From positions 2,418,001-2,482,000 of the forward strand of contig NZ_CP026031.1 in assembly GCF_003726095.1 (NCBI RefSeq): 64,000 nt of DNA, read 5' to 3'. Position 1 is the first letter of the stretch, and every line of letters starts with the position of its first letter. The position numbers and the translations under genes are program-made. The stretch comes from Niallia circulans (GTDB lineage Bacteria; Bacillota; Bacilli; Bacillales; Cytobacillaceae). The notes below the pieces were generated by a model that did no database searches, was not told where the DNA came from, and saw only the letters and a program-made list of their open reading frames with translations. Positions 27,651 to 38,240 of the stretch are shown in pieces.

Positions 27651-29069
27651 TTATTTAGCTAATTCATATATTGCTTGTGCATAAATAGCAGTTGCCTTCA
27701 ACAAATCTTCTATATACATATATTCATCTTTTTTGTGCGCAATATCTTCTCTTCCTGGAAAGAGTGGTCCGAAAGCAACTCCTTTTTCTAGCGACCTAGC
27801 ATAAGTGCCTCCACCAATTGATAAAAGCTTCGCCTTTTCACCAGTTTGCTCTTCATAGACTTTGCTTAGTGTCTGAATTAATTCAGAGTCTTTTTCTACA
27901 TAATGCGGTTTAGAATCCGTGAAATTTTCCAAGCTGAAATTATGTTCTGCTAGTAATTTTATTAATTTTTCTTTTGTTTGATCCATATCATTGGTAACAG
28001 GATAACGTACTGTCTGTCCTATTTTCCCACCATGATCTGACTGATAATCCAATATCCCAGCATTTAATGTCAGCTCTCCTGTTATCTCATCCTCAAAATC
28101 GATACCAAGTTTTTTCCCTCTAGAGTCATTCACAAAGAAGTTTCTTACAAATTGAAAATAATGGTCCGCTTTTTCATCCAATTCTAACTCTACGAGAAAA
28201 TCAGCCAGCTTTAATCCAGCATTTATGCCATTATTAGGCTCTAGACCATGTGCTGAAACTCCCTCTAATTCTAATACTAAATCGCCATTGTCAACTAAAT
28301 AGCGGCCAGGGATATTTTCAAGTTTCAAATAATTTTGATATCGTTGAATAATCTCCGTTTGCTCTCCTTCTTTGACTTCTAACACAGCTTGCGCAAAGTC
28401 TGGGACCATATTATATCTTCTACCTGATGAAAAACAGAGAATTTTAACTTCACCCGAATCGCTAGATGCTTCCGTGTATTTTTGTACAATGTCAAAATCA
28501 GAAATTCCTTTTTCCGCATAAATAATCGGAAAATCTGCATCAGGAGCAAAGCCGATTGTAGGCATACTTTCTTCTTGAAAATAAGTCTCTACACATCTCC
28601 AATCACTTTCTTCATCGGTTCCAATAATCATTCGAACCTCTTTCGTTAAGGGAAGGTGCAGCTCCTTCACAATTTTCATTGCATAGTAAGCAGCCATTGT
28701 AGGGCCTTTATCATCTAAAGCGCCTCTTGCGAATATTTTCCCATCGCGAATCTCTGCCTTGTAAGGATCACTTGTCCATCCATCTCCCTCAGGAACAACA
28801 TCTACATGGCAAAGAACCCCAACGCTTTCTGTTCCCTCACCATAAAGTAAATGTCCAGCAACATTTTTTACATTCTTACTAACAAAACCATCTTTTTCAC
28901 CCAAGGATAGCATATAGGTTAATGCTTCTTTCACACCTTTTCCAAAAGGTGCATCCTCTGTTGCATTTTCTTCATCTAATACACTCTTAATTTGCAACAG
29001 CCCTTGCAAATCCTTAATAAAACTATCTTTACGATTATGTACTTCATTTAACCAATCAATTGAACTCAT
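27651..29069 (-). CDS. pepV: dipeptidase PepV
   Basis: M20-family zinc dipeptidase active on short peptides. Zinc/catalytic motifs: CHVDVVPEGDGW (His, catalytic Asp), ALDDKGP (bridging Asp) and IGTDEESDW (general base Glu), followed by a lid domain and the late ISIGGGTYAR segment. Length 472, normal for PepV. ATG 29069 follows AAGGAGG. First gene of the pepV-dat operon. Confidence 0.95.
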   Translation of the reverse strand: MSSIDWLNEVHNRKDSFIKDLQGLLQIKSVLDEENATEDAPFGKGVKEALTYMLSLGEKDGFVSKNVKNVAGHLLYGEGTESVGVLCHVDVVPEGDGWTSDPYKAEIRDGKIFARGALDDKGPTMAAYYAMKIVKELHLPLTKEVRMIIGTDEESDWRCVETYFQEESMPTIGFAPDADFPIIYAEKGISDFDIVQKYTEASSDSGEVKILCFSSGRRYNMVPDFAQAVLEVKEGEQTEIIQRYQNYLKLENIPGRYLVDNGDLVLELEGVSAHGLEPNNGINAGLKLADFLVELELDEKADHYFQFVRNFFVNDSRGKKLGIDFEDEITGELTLNAGILDYQSDHGGKIGQTVRYPVTNDMDQTKEKLIKLLAEHNFSLENFTDSKPHYVEKDSELIQTLSKVYEEQTGEKAKLLSIGGGTYARSLEKGVAFGPLFPGREDIAHKKDEYMYIEDLLKATAIYAQAIYELAK

Positions 29070-29247
29070 AGCTGCCTCCTTGCAAGCTTATAAATATATT
29101 ATAGGAAAAACATATCATAAAACGCTTTATATGAAAAATAAAAGCTTTAAATCCCTATTCCACTAAATTATCATTAAGTATAGTATACCTTTTATTAAAA
29201 ACAAAGCTATACTTATTTAATCTAGCATATGGAAGGAATGTATTTAA

Positions 29248-29709
29248 TTGGGATACGTAGAAGATTTAAGAAAGCTTGTCGGAAAAATGCCTATTATTCT
29301 TGTTGGAGCAGTAGTTATCCTGTTCGATAAAGATCAGAAAGTACTTTTGCAAGAGAGAAAACATCCTAAACATGTGTGGGGTTTACCTGGTGGATTAATG
29401 GAATTAGGAGAAAGCACAGAAGAAACAGCAAAACGAGAAGTTTTCGAAGAAACGGGTCTGCAAATAACGAATCTTCAATTATTATCCGTTTATTCTGGGA
29501 AAGATTATTTTGCGGTGGCCGCAAATGGGGACCCTTTTTACACCGTAACAACTGCCTACTGCACTTCAGAATATGAAGGAAAGCTCAAAAATGATCAAGA
29601 GGAGGCATTCAGTCTCCGATATTTCAATTTAGATGAACTACCAGAAAAAATGGTCGGCAGCCATAGAAGAATGATTGAAGACTTTAAAAAGAATTTAAAG
29701 AGAATTTAA
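29248..29709 (+). CDS. Nudix hydrolase
   Basis: The complete Nudix box GGLMELGESTEETAKREVFEETGL fits GX5EX7REUXEEXGU and supplies the metal-binding Glu residues; it follows the strand HVWGLPGG. Family members split nucleoside diphosphates linked to another moiety; the actual substrate cannot be read from the sequence. 153 residues, TTG start at 29248 after GGAAGGAA. Divergent from pepV; no terminator is obvious after it. Confidence 0.9.
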   Translation: MGYVEDLRKLVGKMPIILVGAVVILFDKDQKVLLQERKHPKHVWGLPGGLMELGESTEETAKREVFEETGLQITNLQLLSVYSGKDYFAVAANGDPFYTVTTAYCTSEYEGKLKNDQEEAFSLRYFNLDELPEKMVGSHRRMIEDFKKNLKRI

Positions 29710-30108
29710 AAAACCTTATCCCGTTTTATTTTTTTATTTCATTTGGTTTATCAACCACAAAAATCGGGAAAGAAAGTTATTTACTAACTTTTCGCATTTT
29801 TATTCATATCATAAACATAAATCCCATATGATGAATGTAAAGAAACCCTGCAGGGGGTGGTAAATAAATACATAAATAAGCAAATATTTTGTAAATTAAC
29901 GCAAATAATGTAGAATATATTAGTAAATAGGGGTACAATATTTATATAGAATTTCATTCTATTAACTATTTCACTATTTATTTAACCAGTTGAAAAGGGG
30001 TTGTCTGTGGAAAAGAAAATTACATACGCTTGAAGATTTTACTCTTCAAATAAGCTGTCGGTCGCTGGAATTTGCCAAAGGTTTGAAAAAAGGATAGGGA
30101 GTGGTTTA
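29710..30108. other. Nudix-ytzE intergenic region
   Basis: 399 AT-rich bases without a gene. It contains a candidate promoter for ytzE (29889-29916) and, in the long leader, a small hairpin TTGAAGA / TCTTCAA near 30030-30050. No known riboswitch motif was recognised in the leader. Confidence 0.5.
29889..29916 (+). promoter_or_regulatory. candidate promoter of ytzE
   Basis: TTGTAA, 16 bases, TAGAAT with TG directly before it. It would give a leader of roughly 190 bases. Sequence match only. Confidence 0.35.
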
Positions 30109-30330
30109 TTGAAACCTTCAACTAACCGGATGTTAAACCGTATCAAATCCGTCTACATGTTTATTAGTAAGCGTGGAACTGTCACAACACAAGAGCTAGT
30201 GGAGGAATTTGGTATTACTCCGCGAACGATTCAAAGAGATTTGAATGTGTTAGCTTATAATGACTTGGTACAAAGTCCAAGTCGTGGAAAATGGACAACA
30301 ACTAGAAAAAAAGTAAAAATGACATCCTAA
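30109..30330 (+). CDS. ytzE: DeoR-type short helix-turn-helix protein YtzE
   Basis: 73 residues consisting almost only of a DeoR-family winged helix: RIKSVYMFISKRGTVTTQEL and the recognition region FGITPRTIQRDLNVLAYNDLV, followed by a basic tail. It lacks the sugar-phosphate sensor domain of full DeoR regulators, and this is normal for YtzE, not a truncation. Start is TTG 30109 with GGGAG about 7 bases upstream; homologues begin with the same MKPSTNRML. Targets unknown. Confidence 0.9.
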   Translation: MKPSTNRMLNRIKSVYMFISKRGTVTTQELVEEFGITPRTIQRDLNVLAYNDLVQSPSRGKWTTTRKKVKMTS

Positions 30331-30375
30331 AACGAATGGAACGAACTTAAGTTTAAAATTTGTTTAATAAAAAGC

Positions 30376-30437
30376 AAAAACCTTACTAGATTTTCAGGAA
30401 AGGATTGATATTTTCCTAAAATCCAAGTAAGGTTTTT
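30376..30437. terminator. bidirectional terminator between ytzE and the pseudouridine synthase
   Basis: Long interrupted stem: AAAAACCTTACT pairs with AGTAAGGTTTTT, then GATTTT with AAAATC and AGGAAA with TTTCCT inside. Confidence 0.9.
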
Positions 30438-30475
30438 ACTTTTACTCCACTAATATGAGCTATTATAGCCATATT

Positions 30476-31198
30476 CTAATTATTTACTTCATAGTTTCTT
30501 AACAGCTCTATTTCTTCTTCTGTCAACTCCCGATATTCTCCAAGCTCTAGTGTTTCATCCAGTTCCAATGGTCCCATGGAAATCCGCTTTAAATAAACAA
30601 CTTTTTTCCCAACACTTTCAAACATTCTTTTCACTTGATGAAATTTCCCTTCTGAAATCGTTAGTTCAATATCAGAAGTTTCGCCAGCTTTTAATATTAC
30701 TAGGTGACCAGGCTTCGTAAGGTATCCATCATCTAAAACAACGCCCTTTTTAAATGCCTCGATATCCTCTTCGCCTACTTTCCCACTTATAACGGCAAAG
30801 TACGTTTTCGGAACGTGTTTTTTGGGAGATAATAAACGATGTGCTAATTTGCCATCATTTGTGAGCAGAAGTAAGCCTTCTGTATCCTTATCCAACCTTC
30901 CTACAGGAAATGGATTATAAACGGAATCCTCTATTTGCAGAATGTCTACCACTGTTTCTTCTCTTGTATCTTCAGTTGCAGAAATAATGCCAGGTGGCTT
31001 ATTCATCATTAAGTAAATAAACTCTTTGTATTCGACTATTTCATTATTTAACGATACTTCATCCTTTTCCGGATCTACTTGATGCTTAGCATCTTTAATA
31101 ATTACATCATTTACTTTTACTGCCTTATTTTTCAGGAGCATTTTCACTTCTTTTCTACTTCCGTACCCTAAATTAGCGAGCATTTTATCTATTCGCAT
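30476..31198 (-). CDS. ytzG: RsuA-family 16S rRNA pseudouridine synthase (YtzG)
   Basis: Isomerises a uridine in small-subunit rRNA; the B. subtilis homologue is annotated as RsuA-like. N-terminal S4 RNA-binding domain (RIDKMLANLGYGSRKEVK, residues 2-19, with VKVNDVIIKD), then the catalytic domain with GRLDKDTEGLLLLTNDG carrying the essential Asp, and HQVKRMFESVGK near the end. 240 residues, normal. ATG 31198 follows GAGGTTGAG. It sits 86 bases downstream of the flippase gene on the same strand. Confidence 0.93.
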   Translation of the reverse strand: MRIDKMLANLGYGSRKEVKMLLKNKAVKVNDVIIKDAKHQVDPEKDEVSLNNEIVEYKEFIYLMMNKPPGIISATEDTREETVVDILQIEDSVYNPFPVGRLDKDTEGLLLLTNDGKLAHRLLSPKKHVPKTYFAVISGKVGEEDIEAFKKGVVLDDGYLTKPGHLVILKAGETSDIELTISEGKFHQVKRMFESVGKKVVYLKRISMGPLELDETLELGEYRELTEEEIELLRNYEVNN

Positions 31199-31284
31199 AT
31201 AAACTCAACCTCTATCTATTATTTCTATTTTTAAAGGCTCTTTTCCTATTATTTAAAAGCTTACTTCCTACTGTTTCTCCTAAA

Positions 31285-32910
31285 TTAAAAAGGAAGTCTT
31301 AATTTTTGTTTTATTTTATTAGCTTGCTCTCCAAAAATGCGATAAATCAATTTAGAGCGGTAAGCTAAATATACGTACATGAGAACTCCAAAAATAGCTA
31401 CAATAACAACCATTAATAAAGAAGCTACAACGGACTCTGTTGATAAAAATAACCGGAGTAATGAATAGACAATATTTGTTACAATATACATCATTACCGA
31501 AAATCCAATGATGAGAATGCTTCTTCGAATAACTATTTTATAGGAATAATTTGCGTATGCCTTTATTACCCCTAAATTAATGAGGATAGATACTGTATAC
31601 CCTAATGAAGTTGCAAGGATAGCGCCATTTGTTTCCCATCTTTCTATAAACGGGATATTTAAACTTAATTTAATTAAAATCCCTACTAATAAACTTAATA
31701 TAGTAAATCGTTGCTCATTTAACCCTTGTAAGATGGACGCGGTAACTGGATAAAGGGAAAAAAGAATGGCAACAGGAGCATACAATCTTAGCACTTCTGC
31801 ACCCATTAGAAGATCTTCTGTCCCATAAAACAACCGATACACTGGCTCTGCTAGAACAGAAAGACCAATACATGCGGGCAACGTAATAAATAATAAGACT
31901 TGGAAAGTTTGATTTAAGTTTGTGGCAAGATCGGTATGATCCTCTTTTATAAAGGCTCTTGTAATCATTGGAATTAATGCCATCGAAAAACCAGTTGCAA
32001 GCGATACGGGAATAATAATGATTTTATGGGTTTGGTAATTAAAAATATTTAAGGCAGTTTCAGAGATTGAACTTAGCCCAATACTACTCATCGCACGGTT
32101 AAAAGTAACGGTATCGATTGCCTGAAATAACGGATTCGCCACTCCCACGAAAACAAATGGAGCAGCAGACAAGAGAATTTCTTTATACATAGAGCGCAGA
32201 CGAATATCTGTCTGCATGCCTTTATCATATAATAAAAGATTATCATACTCATCTTTACTTTTTCGCCAATACAATAACAGCACAGCAAGTCCACCTATTG
32301 CACCGACAAATGCTGCAAAAACGGAAATACTGACTGCAGTAATCAATTTTCCTTTTAATATAAACAGAACAATTGCTGATCCGCCAAGTAAGAAAACAAT
32401 CCGAACAATCTGCTCGATTACTGTCGAGACAGCTGAAGGTGCCATTGCATCATGCCCTTGAAAAAAGCCTCTGATTAAACTCATAAATGGAACGACAATC
32501 AATGCGAAGCTTACTGCACGGATAACTGTTGTAACCTGCCCTACGGTTGAGGTCAAGTCATCATCTGATATAATAAGCCCTGCTAAAAAGGGAGCTGCTG
32601 CATATAAAGCTAAAAAAGACAGGACCCCACTTGCCAGCATGATCACTAATCCTGACTTAAATAATCTTCTTCCTACTTTATATTCTCCCATTGCATTATA
32701 TTTCGAAATAAATTTACTTACAGCCAATGGAATACCAGCTGTTGCAATACTTATTACAATAGTATAAGCTACATAAGAATATTGATATAGCACTGTCCCT
32801 TGTTTTCCGACAATCATATTGAATGGTATAACATAAAATAACCCTAACGCTTTGGATATAATGGTCCCAAGTGTTAAAATAAATGTGCCTTTAAGCAATT
32901 TTGATGACAT
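31285..32910 (-). CDS. ytgP: MOP-superfamily lipid II flippase (YtgP/MurJ-like)
   Basis: Polytopic membrane protein of 541 residues with about 14 hydrophobic segments. N-terminal LKGTFILTLGTIISKALGLFY is the typical Wzx/MurJ start, with Arg and Gln residues along TM segments. B. subtilis YtgP (544 residues) acts as a MurJ-type lipid II flippase redundant with Amj. ATG 32910 follows AAGGAAGGG. It lies upstream of ytzG as in B. subtilis. A related polysaccharide or spore-cortex flippase (SpoVB type) is the alternative, but neighbourhood favours YtgP. Confidence 0.9.
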   Translation of the reverse strand: MSSKLLKGTFILTLGTIISKALGLFYVIPFNMIVGKQGTVLYQYSYVAYTIVISIATAGIPLAVSKFISKYNAMGEYKVGRRLFKSGLVIMLASGVLSFLALYAAAPFLAGLIISDDDLTSTVGQVTTVIRAVSFALIVVPFMSLIRGFFQGHDAMAPSAVSTVIEQIVRIVFLLGGSAIVLFILKGKLITAVSISVFAAFVGAIGGLAVLLLYWRKSKDEYDNLLLYDKGMQTDIRLRSMYKEILLSAAPFVFVGVANPLFQAIDTVTFNRAMSSIGLSSISETALNIFNYQTHKIIIIPVSLATGFSMALIPMITRAFIKEDHTDLATNLNQTFQVLLFITLPACIGLSVLAEPVYRLFYGTEDLLMGAEVLRLYAPVAILFSLYPVTASILQGLNEQRFTILSLLVGILIKLSLNIPFIERWETNGAILATSLGYTVSILINLGVIKAYANYSYKIVIRRSILIIGFSVMMYIVTNIVYSLLRLFLSTESVVASLLMVVIVAIFGVLMYVYLAYRSKLIYRIFGEQANKIKQKLRLPF

Positions 32911-33225
32911 AAAATCCCTTCCTTAAACGAAGCTCTCTTAAAACGTTACACAAATAAGTATTTTACCACGAAAATAGGTAATAAAATATATTCGATTAAA
33001 AGTAAATATGAACATTTTCTAACACACTATTAGTAGTGTACCCTTTCTTAAAAAGAAACGCTACTTTTAATAAAGAGCATGATGCGGTTATGGATTACTA
33101 TAAAAGGAAAGAATCCCCTTTTTTAAAATTAGTGGCTAACAGACATATTCCTTTATAAGATAGATAGATACAAACTAAAATAATAACAAAGAAAACGACA
33201 CTTTTTCAAGAAAGTAGGATGTAAT
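32911..33225. other. ytgP-ytfP divergent intergenic region
   Basis: 315 AT-rich bases between divergent genes. It must hold promoters for both, but no convincing -35/-10 pair or operator was seen. Confidence 0.45.
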
Positions 33226-34494
33226 ATGCAATATGATGTAATCGTGATTGGCGGAGGACCATCAGGATTAATGGCCGCAATTGGAGCGGCAGAACAACAG
33301 GCGAAAGTATTACTAATTGATAAAGGAAATAAGCTTGGCAGAAAATTAGCCATTTCAGGTGGAGGACGCTGCAACGTAACTAATAGGCTTCCAATAGAGG
33401 AAATCATAAAGCATATACCTGGAAATGGGCGTTTTCTCTACAGTGGATTTTCTGAATTTAACAATGAAGATATTATCGCTTTTTTCGAAAAGCTGGGGAT
33501 TGCTTTAAAGGAAGAGGATCACGGCAGAATGTTTCCTGTTTCCAACAAAGCACAGTCAGTCGTAGATGCCTTATTAAGCGAACTAGATAGATTAGGGGTA
33601 ACTATTCAGACCAATTCCCCAGTAAAGACAGTAAACTATCATGAAAATAAAACAAAAACGGTGATTCTACAAAATGGTGAAACTAAAACCTGTAAGTCAC
33701 TGATCATTGCAGTTGGTGGCAAATCTGTACCACATACTGGTTCAACAGGGGATGGATATGCATGGGCTAAAAAAGCAGGGCATACAATAACGGATTTATT
33801 TCCAACAGAAGTACCTATCACTTCGAAAGAAGCATTTATTCAAAATAAAACCTTACAAGGGGTTTCACTAAGAGATGTAGCATTAAGTGTACTTAACCCG
33901 AAAGGCAAACCTATTATTACCCATCAAATGGATATGATATTCACCCACTTTGGCATTAGTGGTCCAGCCGTATTACGATGCAGCCAATTTGTCGTGAAGG
34001 CAAAGAAAAAATGGAATTTAGGGGAAGTGAAAGTTTCCATTGACTCATTTCCTGATAAGAAAGAAGAAGAGCTTTTTCAAGATACAATGACATTGCTGAA
34101 AACTGAACCAAAGAAAGCAATTAAAAATACGTTAAAAGGTCTATTAATAGAACGATATTTATTATATTTGCTGGAGCTAGCAAATATCGATCCAGCAGCT
34201 CCATGTGCAACTATTTCTCAAGATAAAATTAGAGTCTTTGTTGGTCTATGTAAAGCTTTCACCTTTGATGTAAACGGAACGTTACCGATAGAAAAAGCTT
34301 TTGTCACTGGCGGTGGTGTATCTATAAAGGAAATTGCTCCTAAGACAATGGAATCGAAAATGACGGAAGGATTGTTCTTCTGTGGTGAAATATTAGATAT
34401 TCACGGATATACTGGAGGTTATAATATTACATCAGCTTTTGTAACAGGAAGGCTGGCAGGTGTCAATGCTGCTTTAGTTGCTAAAAGTGAATAA
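33226..34494 (+). CDS. ytfP: HI0933/BaiN-family flavoprotein YtfP
   Basis: Probable FAD-dependent oxidoreductase. N-terminal Rossmann motif [18 protein letters not shown] (residues 6-23), then the family hallmark [16 protein letters not shown], the middle [15 protein letters not shown], and C-terminal [11 protein letters not shown] plus [14 protein letters not shown] that closes the FAD site. Length 422, normal. The reaction is not established in Bacillus. ATG 33226 has a modest AGGATG site. Confidence 0.9.
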   Translation: MQYDVIVIGGGPSGLMAAIGAAEQQAKVLLIDKGNKLGRKLAISGGGRCNVTNRLPIEEIIKHIPGNGRFLYSGFSEFNNEDIIAFFEKLGIALKEEDHGRMFPVSNKAQSVVDALLSELDRLGVTIQTNSPVKTVNYHENKTKTVILQNGETKTCKSLIIAVGGKSVPHTGSTGDGYAWAKKAGHTITDLFPTEVPITSKEAFIQNKTLQGVSLRDVALSVLNPKGKPIITHQMDMIFTHFGISGPAVLRCSQFVVKAKKKWNLGEVKVSIDSFPDKKEEELFQDTMTLLKTEPKKAIKNTLKGLLIERYLLYLLELANIDPAAPCATISQDKIRVFVGLCKAFTFDVNGTLPIEKAFVTGGGVSIKEIAPKTMESKMTEGLFFCGEILDIHGYTGGYNITSAFVTGRLAGVNAALVAKSE

Positions 34495-34499
34495 AAAAT

Positions 34500-34537
34500 A
34501 AGCAGAGGTGCTTTCCATACAGGCACTTCTGCTTTTT
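34500..34537. terminator. bidirectional terminator between ytfP and cse60
   Basis: AAGCAGAGGTGC / GCACTTCTGCTT (12 bp, one G-U) with an 11-base loop, then TTTTT on the plus strand. Confidence 0.88.
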
Positions 34538-34549
34538 ATTTTTCTCTAA

Positions 34550-34732
34550 TTAAGTTCTGTAAATAATCATGGAGGAAAAACAATAGATTTGATCCTCCTC
34601 ATCCTCTTGCATGGCTGCGACATTGTATTTGATATCGATTAATTTCTTCTCATCTATTTTCTGTAAAAATTTATTCATCTGTAATTCTAGATCCTTCTCG
34701 TGCTCTTGATCAAATAATTTTACTTTAATCAT
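34550..34732 (-). CDS. cse60: sporulation protein Cse60
   Basis: 60 residues, acidic and lysine-rich, with the family pattern MIKVKLFDQEHEKDLE ... DIKYNVAAMQEDEEDQIYCFS. In B. subtilis cse60 is expressed in the mother cell under sigma-E and its role is unknown. ATG 34732 follows GAGAGGAAG. Its presence supports a spore-forming host. Confidence 0.85.
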   Translation of the reverse strand: MIKVKLFDQEHEKDLELQMNKFLQKIDEKKLIDIKYNVAAMQEDEEDQIYCFSSMIIYRT

Positions 34733-34913
34733 CTTTTCTTCCTCTCCCTATTATTTTGTAGGTTATAGTTAAAGGATAGACAAAATTCTTACTATTCAAT
34801 CAATTCTATAAAAACTTTTAACTTTCTTTTGAATTTCTTAGCAAGCTATTCTTATACTTTCAGAGTGTAGACACTTTTAGCTTTCATTTAAGTTATGTAA
34901 ACGAAGTCCATAT

Positions 34914-34963
34914 AAAAAAGCTCAAAGAATAAAGGAGAATAATACCTTATCTTTAAGCTTTTT
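34914..34963 (-). terminator. terminator of ytwF
   Basis: AAAAAGCT...AAAGA...TAAAGG pairs with CCTTAT...CTTT...AGCTTTTT; on the minus strand it ends in a T run. Between the ytwF stop and cse60. Confidence 0.75.
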
Positions 34964-34985
34964 CGCTTATATTAGCTATCAGCCT

Positions 34986-35291
34986 TTAAACTGTTTTGCC
35001 ATGCCAATTTAGCATGCCGCCTTCCATATTTACCACTTTGAAGCCTTGGTCTTGCAAATAGTAACATACATTTTCACTTCGTCTACCTGAGCGGCAAATC
35101 ATGATATATTCTTTATCTTTTGAAAAGTAATCTAAATTTTCAGGGATGCTATTCATCGGAATGTGTTTTGCTCCAGGAATAATTCCTTCTGCTACTTCTT
35201 CGTCTTCCCGAACGTCAACTAATTCTAGCTTTTCTTCATTAGTCAGCTTTTCCTCTAATTCCTCAGTAGTAATTGTTTTTATCGTATCCAT
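34986..35291 (-). CDS. ytwF: single-domain rhodanese YtwF
   Basis: 101-residue rhodanese-fold sulfurtransferase. The active-site loop CRSGRR carries the persulfide-forming Cys (about residue 65), with upstream VDVREDEEVAEGIIPGAKHIP typical for the family. It may pass sulfur to unidentified acceptors. ATG 35291 has TGGAGGA about 6 bases upstream. It lies directly downstream of leuS, as in several Bacillaceae, but the leuS terminator separates them. Confidence 0.92.
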   Translation of the reverse strand: MDTIKTITTEELEEKLTNEEKLELVDVREDEEVAEGIIPGAKHIPMNSIPENLDYFSKDKEYIMICRSGRRSENVCYYLQDQGFKVVNMEGGMLNWHGKTV

Positions 35292-35397
35292 TTTATTTCC
35301 TCCATTATCACCTTTTATACTGTGTATATAGTTTCTCTCATTGTAATATAGATTAAATGACTATGTTATGCAATTAGTCTGCCTAATTGACCGAAAG

Positions 35398-35425
35398 AGG
35401 AGGCTGTCAAAAAAGACAGCCTCTC
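35398..35425 (-). terminator. hairpin downstream of leuS
   Basis: GAGGCTGTC / GACAGCCTC, a perfect 9-bp stem with a loop of six A. The following bases on the minus strand are CTCTTTC, a poor T run, so termination may be partial. Confidence 0.7.
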
Positions 35426-35429
35426 CCTT

Positions 35430-37850
35430 TTAATTTGCAACGATATTAACTAATTTACCAGGAACGGCAATAACTTTACGTACTTGCTTGCCATCAATCT
35501 GCTCTTTAACTTGGCTATCTTCCATAGCAATCTGCTCTAACGCATCTTTATTAGCATCCGCTGGAACCATTAGTTTCGCTTTCACTTTACCGTTAATTTG
35601 TATGACAATTTCGACTTCATCATCAACCAATTTTGCTTCATCATATGCAGGCCATGCTTCATAGGCAATGGATTGATTAGAACCAGTAATGATCTGCCAT
35701 AGCTCTTCAGTAATATGCGGGCAAATTGGAGAAAGCAACTTCACGAATCCTTCCACATATTTCTTCGGAATACGATCTGCTTTATAACATTCATTGATAA
35801 ACACCATCATTTGCGAAATGGCCGTATTGAAGCGAAGTGCTTCAAAATCCTCTGTTACCTTTTTCACTGTTTGATGATAAATTTTATCTAGCGCCTTCAT
35901 TTCCTCTATATCTTGAACTTTAGAAGTAAGCTCTCCATTATCATCAACTAACAATCGCCAAATTCGATCTAGGAATCTTCTTGAACCATCAAGTCCATTT
36001 GTTGACCATGCAATTGCAGCATCTAATGGTCCCATAAACATTTCATACAGACGAAGTGTATCTGCACCATGACTAGCTACAATTTCATCTGGATTTACGA
36101 CATTTCCTTTTGATTTACTCATTTTTTCATTATTTTCACCGAGGATCATTCCTTGATTATATAATTTTTGGAATGGTTCTTTCGTAGGAACAACACCTAA
36201 ATCATAAAGTACTTTATGCCAGAAGCGTGCATATAAAAGATGCAAGACAGCGTGTTCTACTCCACCAATATACATATCAACTGGTAGCCATTCTTTAATT
36301 TTCTCAGGGTCAGCAATCTGCTTGTTATTTTTCGGATCAATATAACGCAAGTAATACCAGCTGCTTCCAGCCCATTGCGGCATGGTATTTGTTTCACGTC
36401 TGCCTTTTTTGCCAGTAACTGGATCAACTACGTTTACCCATTCTGAAATATTCGCTAACGGAGATTCACCTGTTCCAGATGGCTTAATTTCAGATGTTTC
36501 TGGAAGTGTCAATGGTAATTCCTCTTCTGGAACACCTGTCATTGTGCCATCTTCCCAATGGATAATAGGAATTGGCTCACCCCAATAACGCTGGCGGCTA
36601 AATAGCCAATCACGAAGTCTATAAGTGATTTTCTTCGTTCCTATTTCTTTCTCTTCTAACCAATTAATCATTTTGATAATAGCTTCTTCTTTATTTAAAC
36701 CATTTAGAAAATCAGAATTTACATGTTCCCCATCACCAGTATAGGCCTCTGTTTCTACATTTCCTCCAGCTACCACTTCTTTAATTGGTAAACCAAATGT
36801 TTTAGCAAATTCATAGTCTCTTTCATCATGTGCAGGTACAGCCATAATACTTCCTGTACCGTAGCTGACAAGGACATAATCAGCGATCCAGATTGGCATT
36901 TTTTCGCCATTTGCTGGATTGATCGCGTAAGCACCAGTAAATACACCCGTCTTCTCTTTCGCTAAGTCCGTTCTTTCTAAATCACTCTTACTTTTAACCT
37001 TTTCTAAGTAAGCTTCTACATCTGCCTTTTGCTCTGAAGTTGTAATTTTCTCTACTAAAGCATGTTCAGGAGCAAGCACAGCATAAGTTGCACCAAATAA
37101 TGTATCTGGTCTTGTTGTAAAGACAGTGAATGACTCATCATGATTGTCAATTCGGAAGGTAACTTCTGCTCCTTCTGAACGCCCAATCCAATTTCTTTGC
37201 ATTTCTTTAATACTTTCTGGCCAATCTACTTCATCTAAATCTTCTAACAAACGATCAGCATATGCTGTTATTCTTAATACCCATTGACGCATCGGACGTC
37301 TTTCTACTGGATGTCCACCACGTTCACTCTTACCATCAATAACTTCTTCATTAGCTAGAACCGTTCCTAATGCTGGACACCAATTTACTGCTACTTCATC
37401 GACATAAGCTAAGCCCATTTCATACAATTTGAGAAAAATCCATTGTGTCCACTTATAATATTCTGGATCTGTTGTGTTAATTTCGCGATCCCAATCATAG
37501 GAAAAGCCTAATGATTTAATTTGACGGCGGAATGTGTCGATGTTTTTTTGTGTGAATTCAGCTGGATGGTTACCAGTATCTAGCGCATATTGTTCTGCAG
37601 GTAAACCAAATGCATCCCACCCCATTGGATGAAGAACATTAAAATCCTGCATCCTTTTCATACGCGAGAGAATATCTGTTGCTGTATAGCCTTCTGGATG
37701 CCCAACATGCAGTCCTGCTCCAGATGGGTATGGAAACATATCTAAAGCATAAAACTTTTTCTTGCTTTTTTCTTCACTTGTTTTAAAAGTCTTGTTTTCT
37801 TCCCAAAACTTTTGCCATTTCTGTTCTATTTTCTGATGATTAAAACTCAT
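35430..37850 (-). CDS. leuS: leucyl-tRNA synthetase
   Basis: Class Ia aminoacyl-tRNA synthetase charging tRNA-Leu. HIGH-equivalent HVGH at residues 48-51 and KMSKS at 576-580; the editing domain (CP1) lies between, with the [19 protein letters not shown] strand and [10 protein letters not shown]. Length 806, close to B. subtilis. The frame can be extended five codons to ATG 37865, but ATG 37850 follows GGGAGG by 8 bases and matches the family's MSF start. Controlled by a T-box leader. Confidence 0.97.
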   Translation of the reverse strand: MSFNHQKIEQKWQKFWEENKTFKTSEEKSKKKFYALDMFPYPSGAGLHVGHPEGYTATDILSRMKRMQDFNVLHPMGWDAFGLPAEQYALDTGNHPAEFTQKNIDTFRRQIKSLGFSYDWDREINTTDPEYYKWTQWIFLKLYEMGLAYVDEVAVNWCPALGTVLANEEVIDGKSERGGHPVERRPMRQWVLRITAYADRLLEDLDEVDWPESIKEMQRNWIGRSEGAEVTFRIDNHDESFTVFTTRPDTLFGATYAVLAPEHALVEKITTSEQKADVEAYLEKVKSKSDLERTDLAKEKTGVFTGAYAINPANGEKMPIWIADYVLVSYGTGSIMAVPAHDERDYEFAKTFGLPIKEVVAGGNVETEAYTGDGEHVNSDFLNGLNKEEAIIKMINWLEEKEIGTKKITYRLRDWLFSRQRYWGEPIPIIHWEDGTMTGVPEEELPLTLPETSEIKPSGTGESPLANISEWVNVVDPVTGKKGRRETNTMPQWAGSSWYYLRYIDPKNNKQIADPEKIKEWLPVDMYIGGVEHAVLHLLYARFWHKVLYDLGVVPTKEPFQKLYNQGMILGENNEKMSKSKGNVVNPDEIVASHGADTLRLYEMFMGPLDAAIAWSTNGLDGSRRFLDRIWRLLVDDNGELTSKVQDIEEMKALDKIYHQTVKKVTEDFEALRFNTAISQMMVFINECYKADRIPKKYVEGFVKLLSPICPHITEELWQIITGSNQSIAYEAWPAYDEAKLVDDEVEIVIQINGKVKAKLMVPADANKDALEQIAMEDSQVKEQIDGKQVRKVIAVPGKLVNIVAN

Positions 37851-37867
37851 CTTAAATCCTCCCATAA

Positions 37868-38140
37868 AGTTGTTTTGACCAAAATAAAAAGCCGCTCATC
37901 CCAAATAGGGACGAGAGGCATTATGTATAATCTCCCGCGGTACCACCCACAATTAGTGAATAAATCACTCGCTTCATTATCCTTTAACGCAGGTGTACGG
38001 CAAGCATTACTAAAAGTTCACACTTGCAACTCAAAGGTGAGTTCAAGATGTTTTTGACTGACTTGCACCATCCGTCAGTTCTCTTCTTTCAAAAGGGCAT
38101 CTTTACTATTCCTTATCCTTGTTGATTACTTATATATGTT
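37868..38140 (-). promoter_or_regulatory. leucine T-box riboswitch of leuS
   Basis: The conserved T-box sequence GGGTGGTACCGCG reads on the minus strand at 37936-37948. The terminator (37891-37919, GCCGCTCATCCC / GGGACGAGAGGC followed by TTTTTATTTT) stands before leuS. Upstream are the long stem I and a GAACTC segment that could present a CUC leucine specifier codon; the exact specifier was not proved by folding. Uncharged tRNA-Leu is expected to stabilise the antiterminator. Confidence 0.93.
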
Positions 38141-38144
38141 TTTT

Positions 38145-38173
38145 ATTGTATTGTATTTTAATGTATGTTGCAA
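38145..38173 (-). promoter_or_regulatory. candidate promoter of the leuS T-box transcript
   Basis: Minus strand TTGCAA, 17 bases, TACAAT, placed just upstream of the T-box leader. Sequence match only. Confidence 0.5.
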
Positions 38174-38240
38174 GTAGTTTTCAGATTAAGTACATATTAA
38201 TAAGAGAAATCAAATTAGTCGTTTTGCAACTTAATTATAG

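Noticed and set aside
29850..30060. Riboswitch in the ytzE leader
   Set aside because: The leader is long, but only one 7-bp hairpin is seen and no known aptamer motif.
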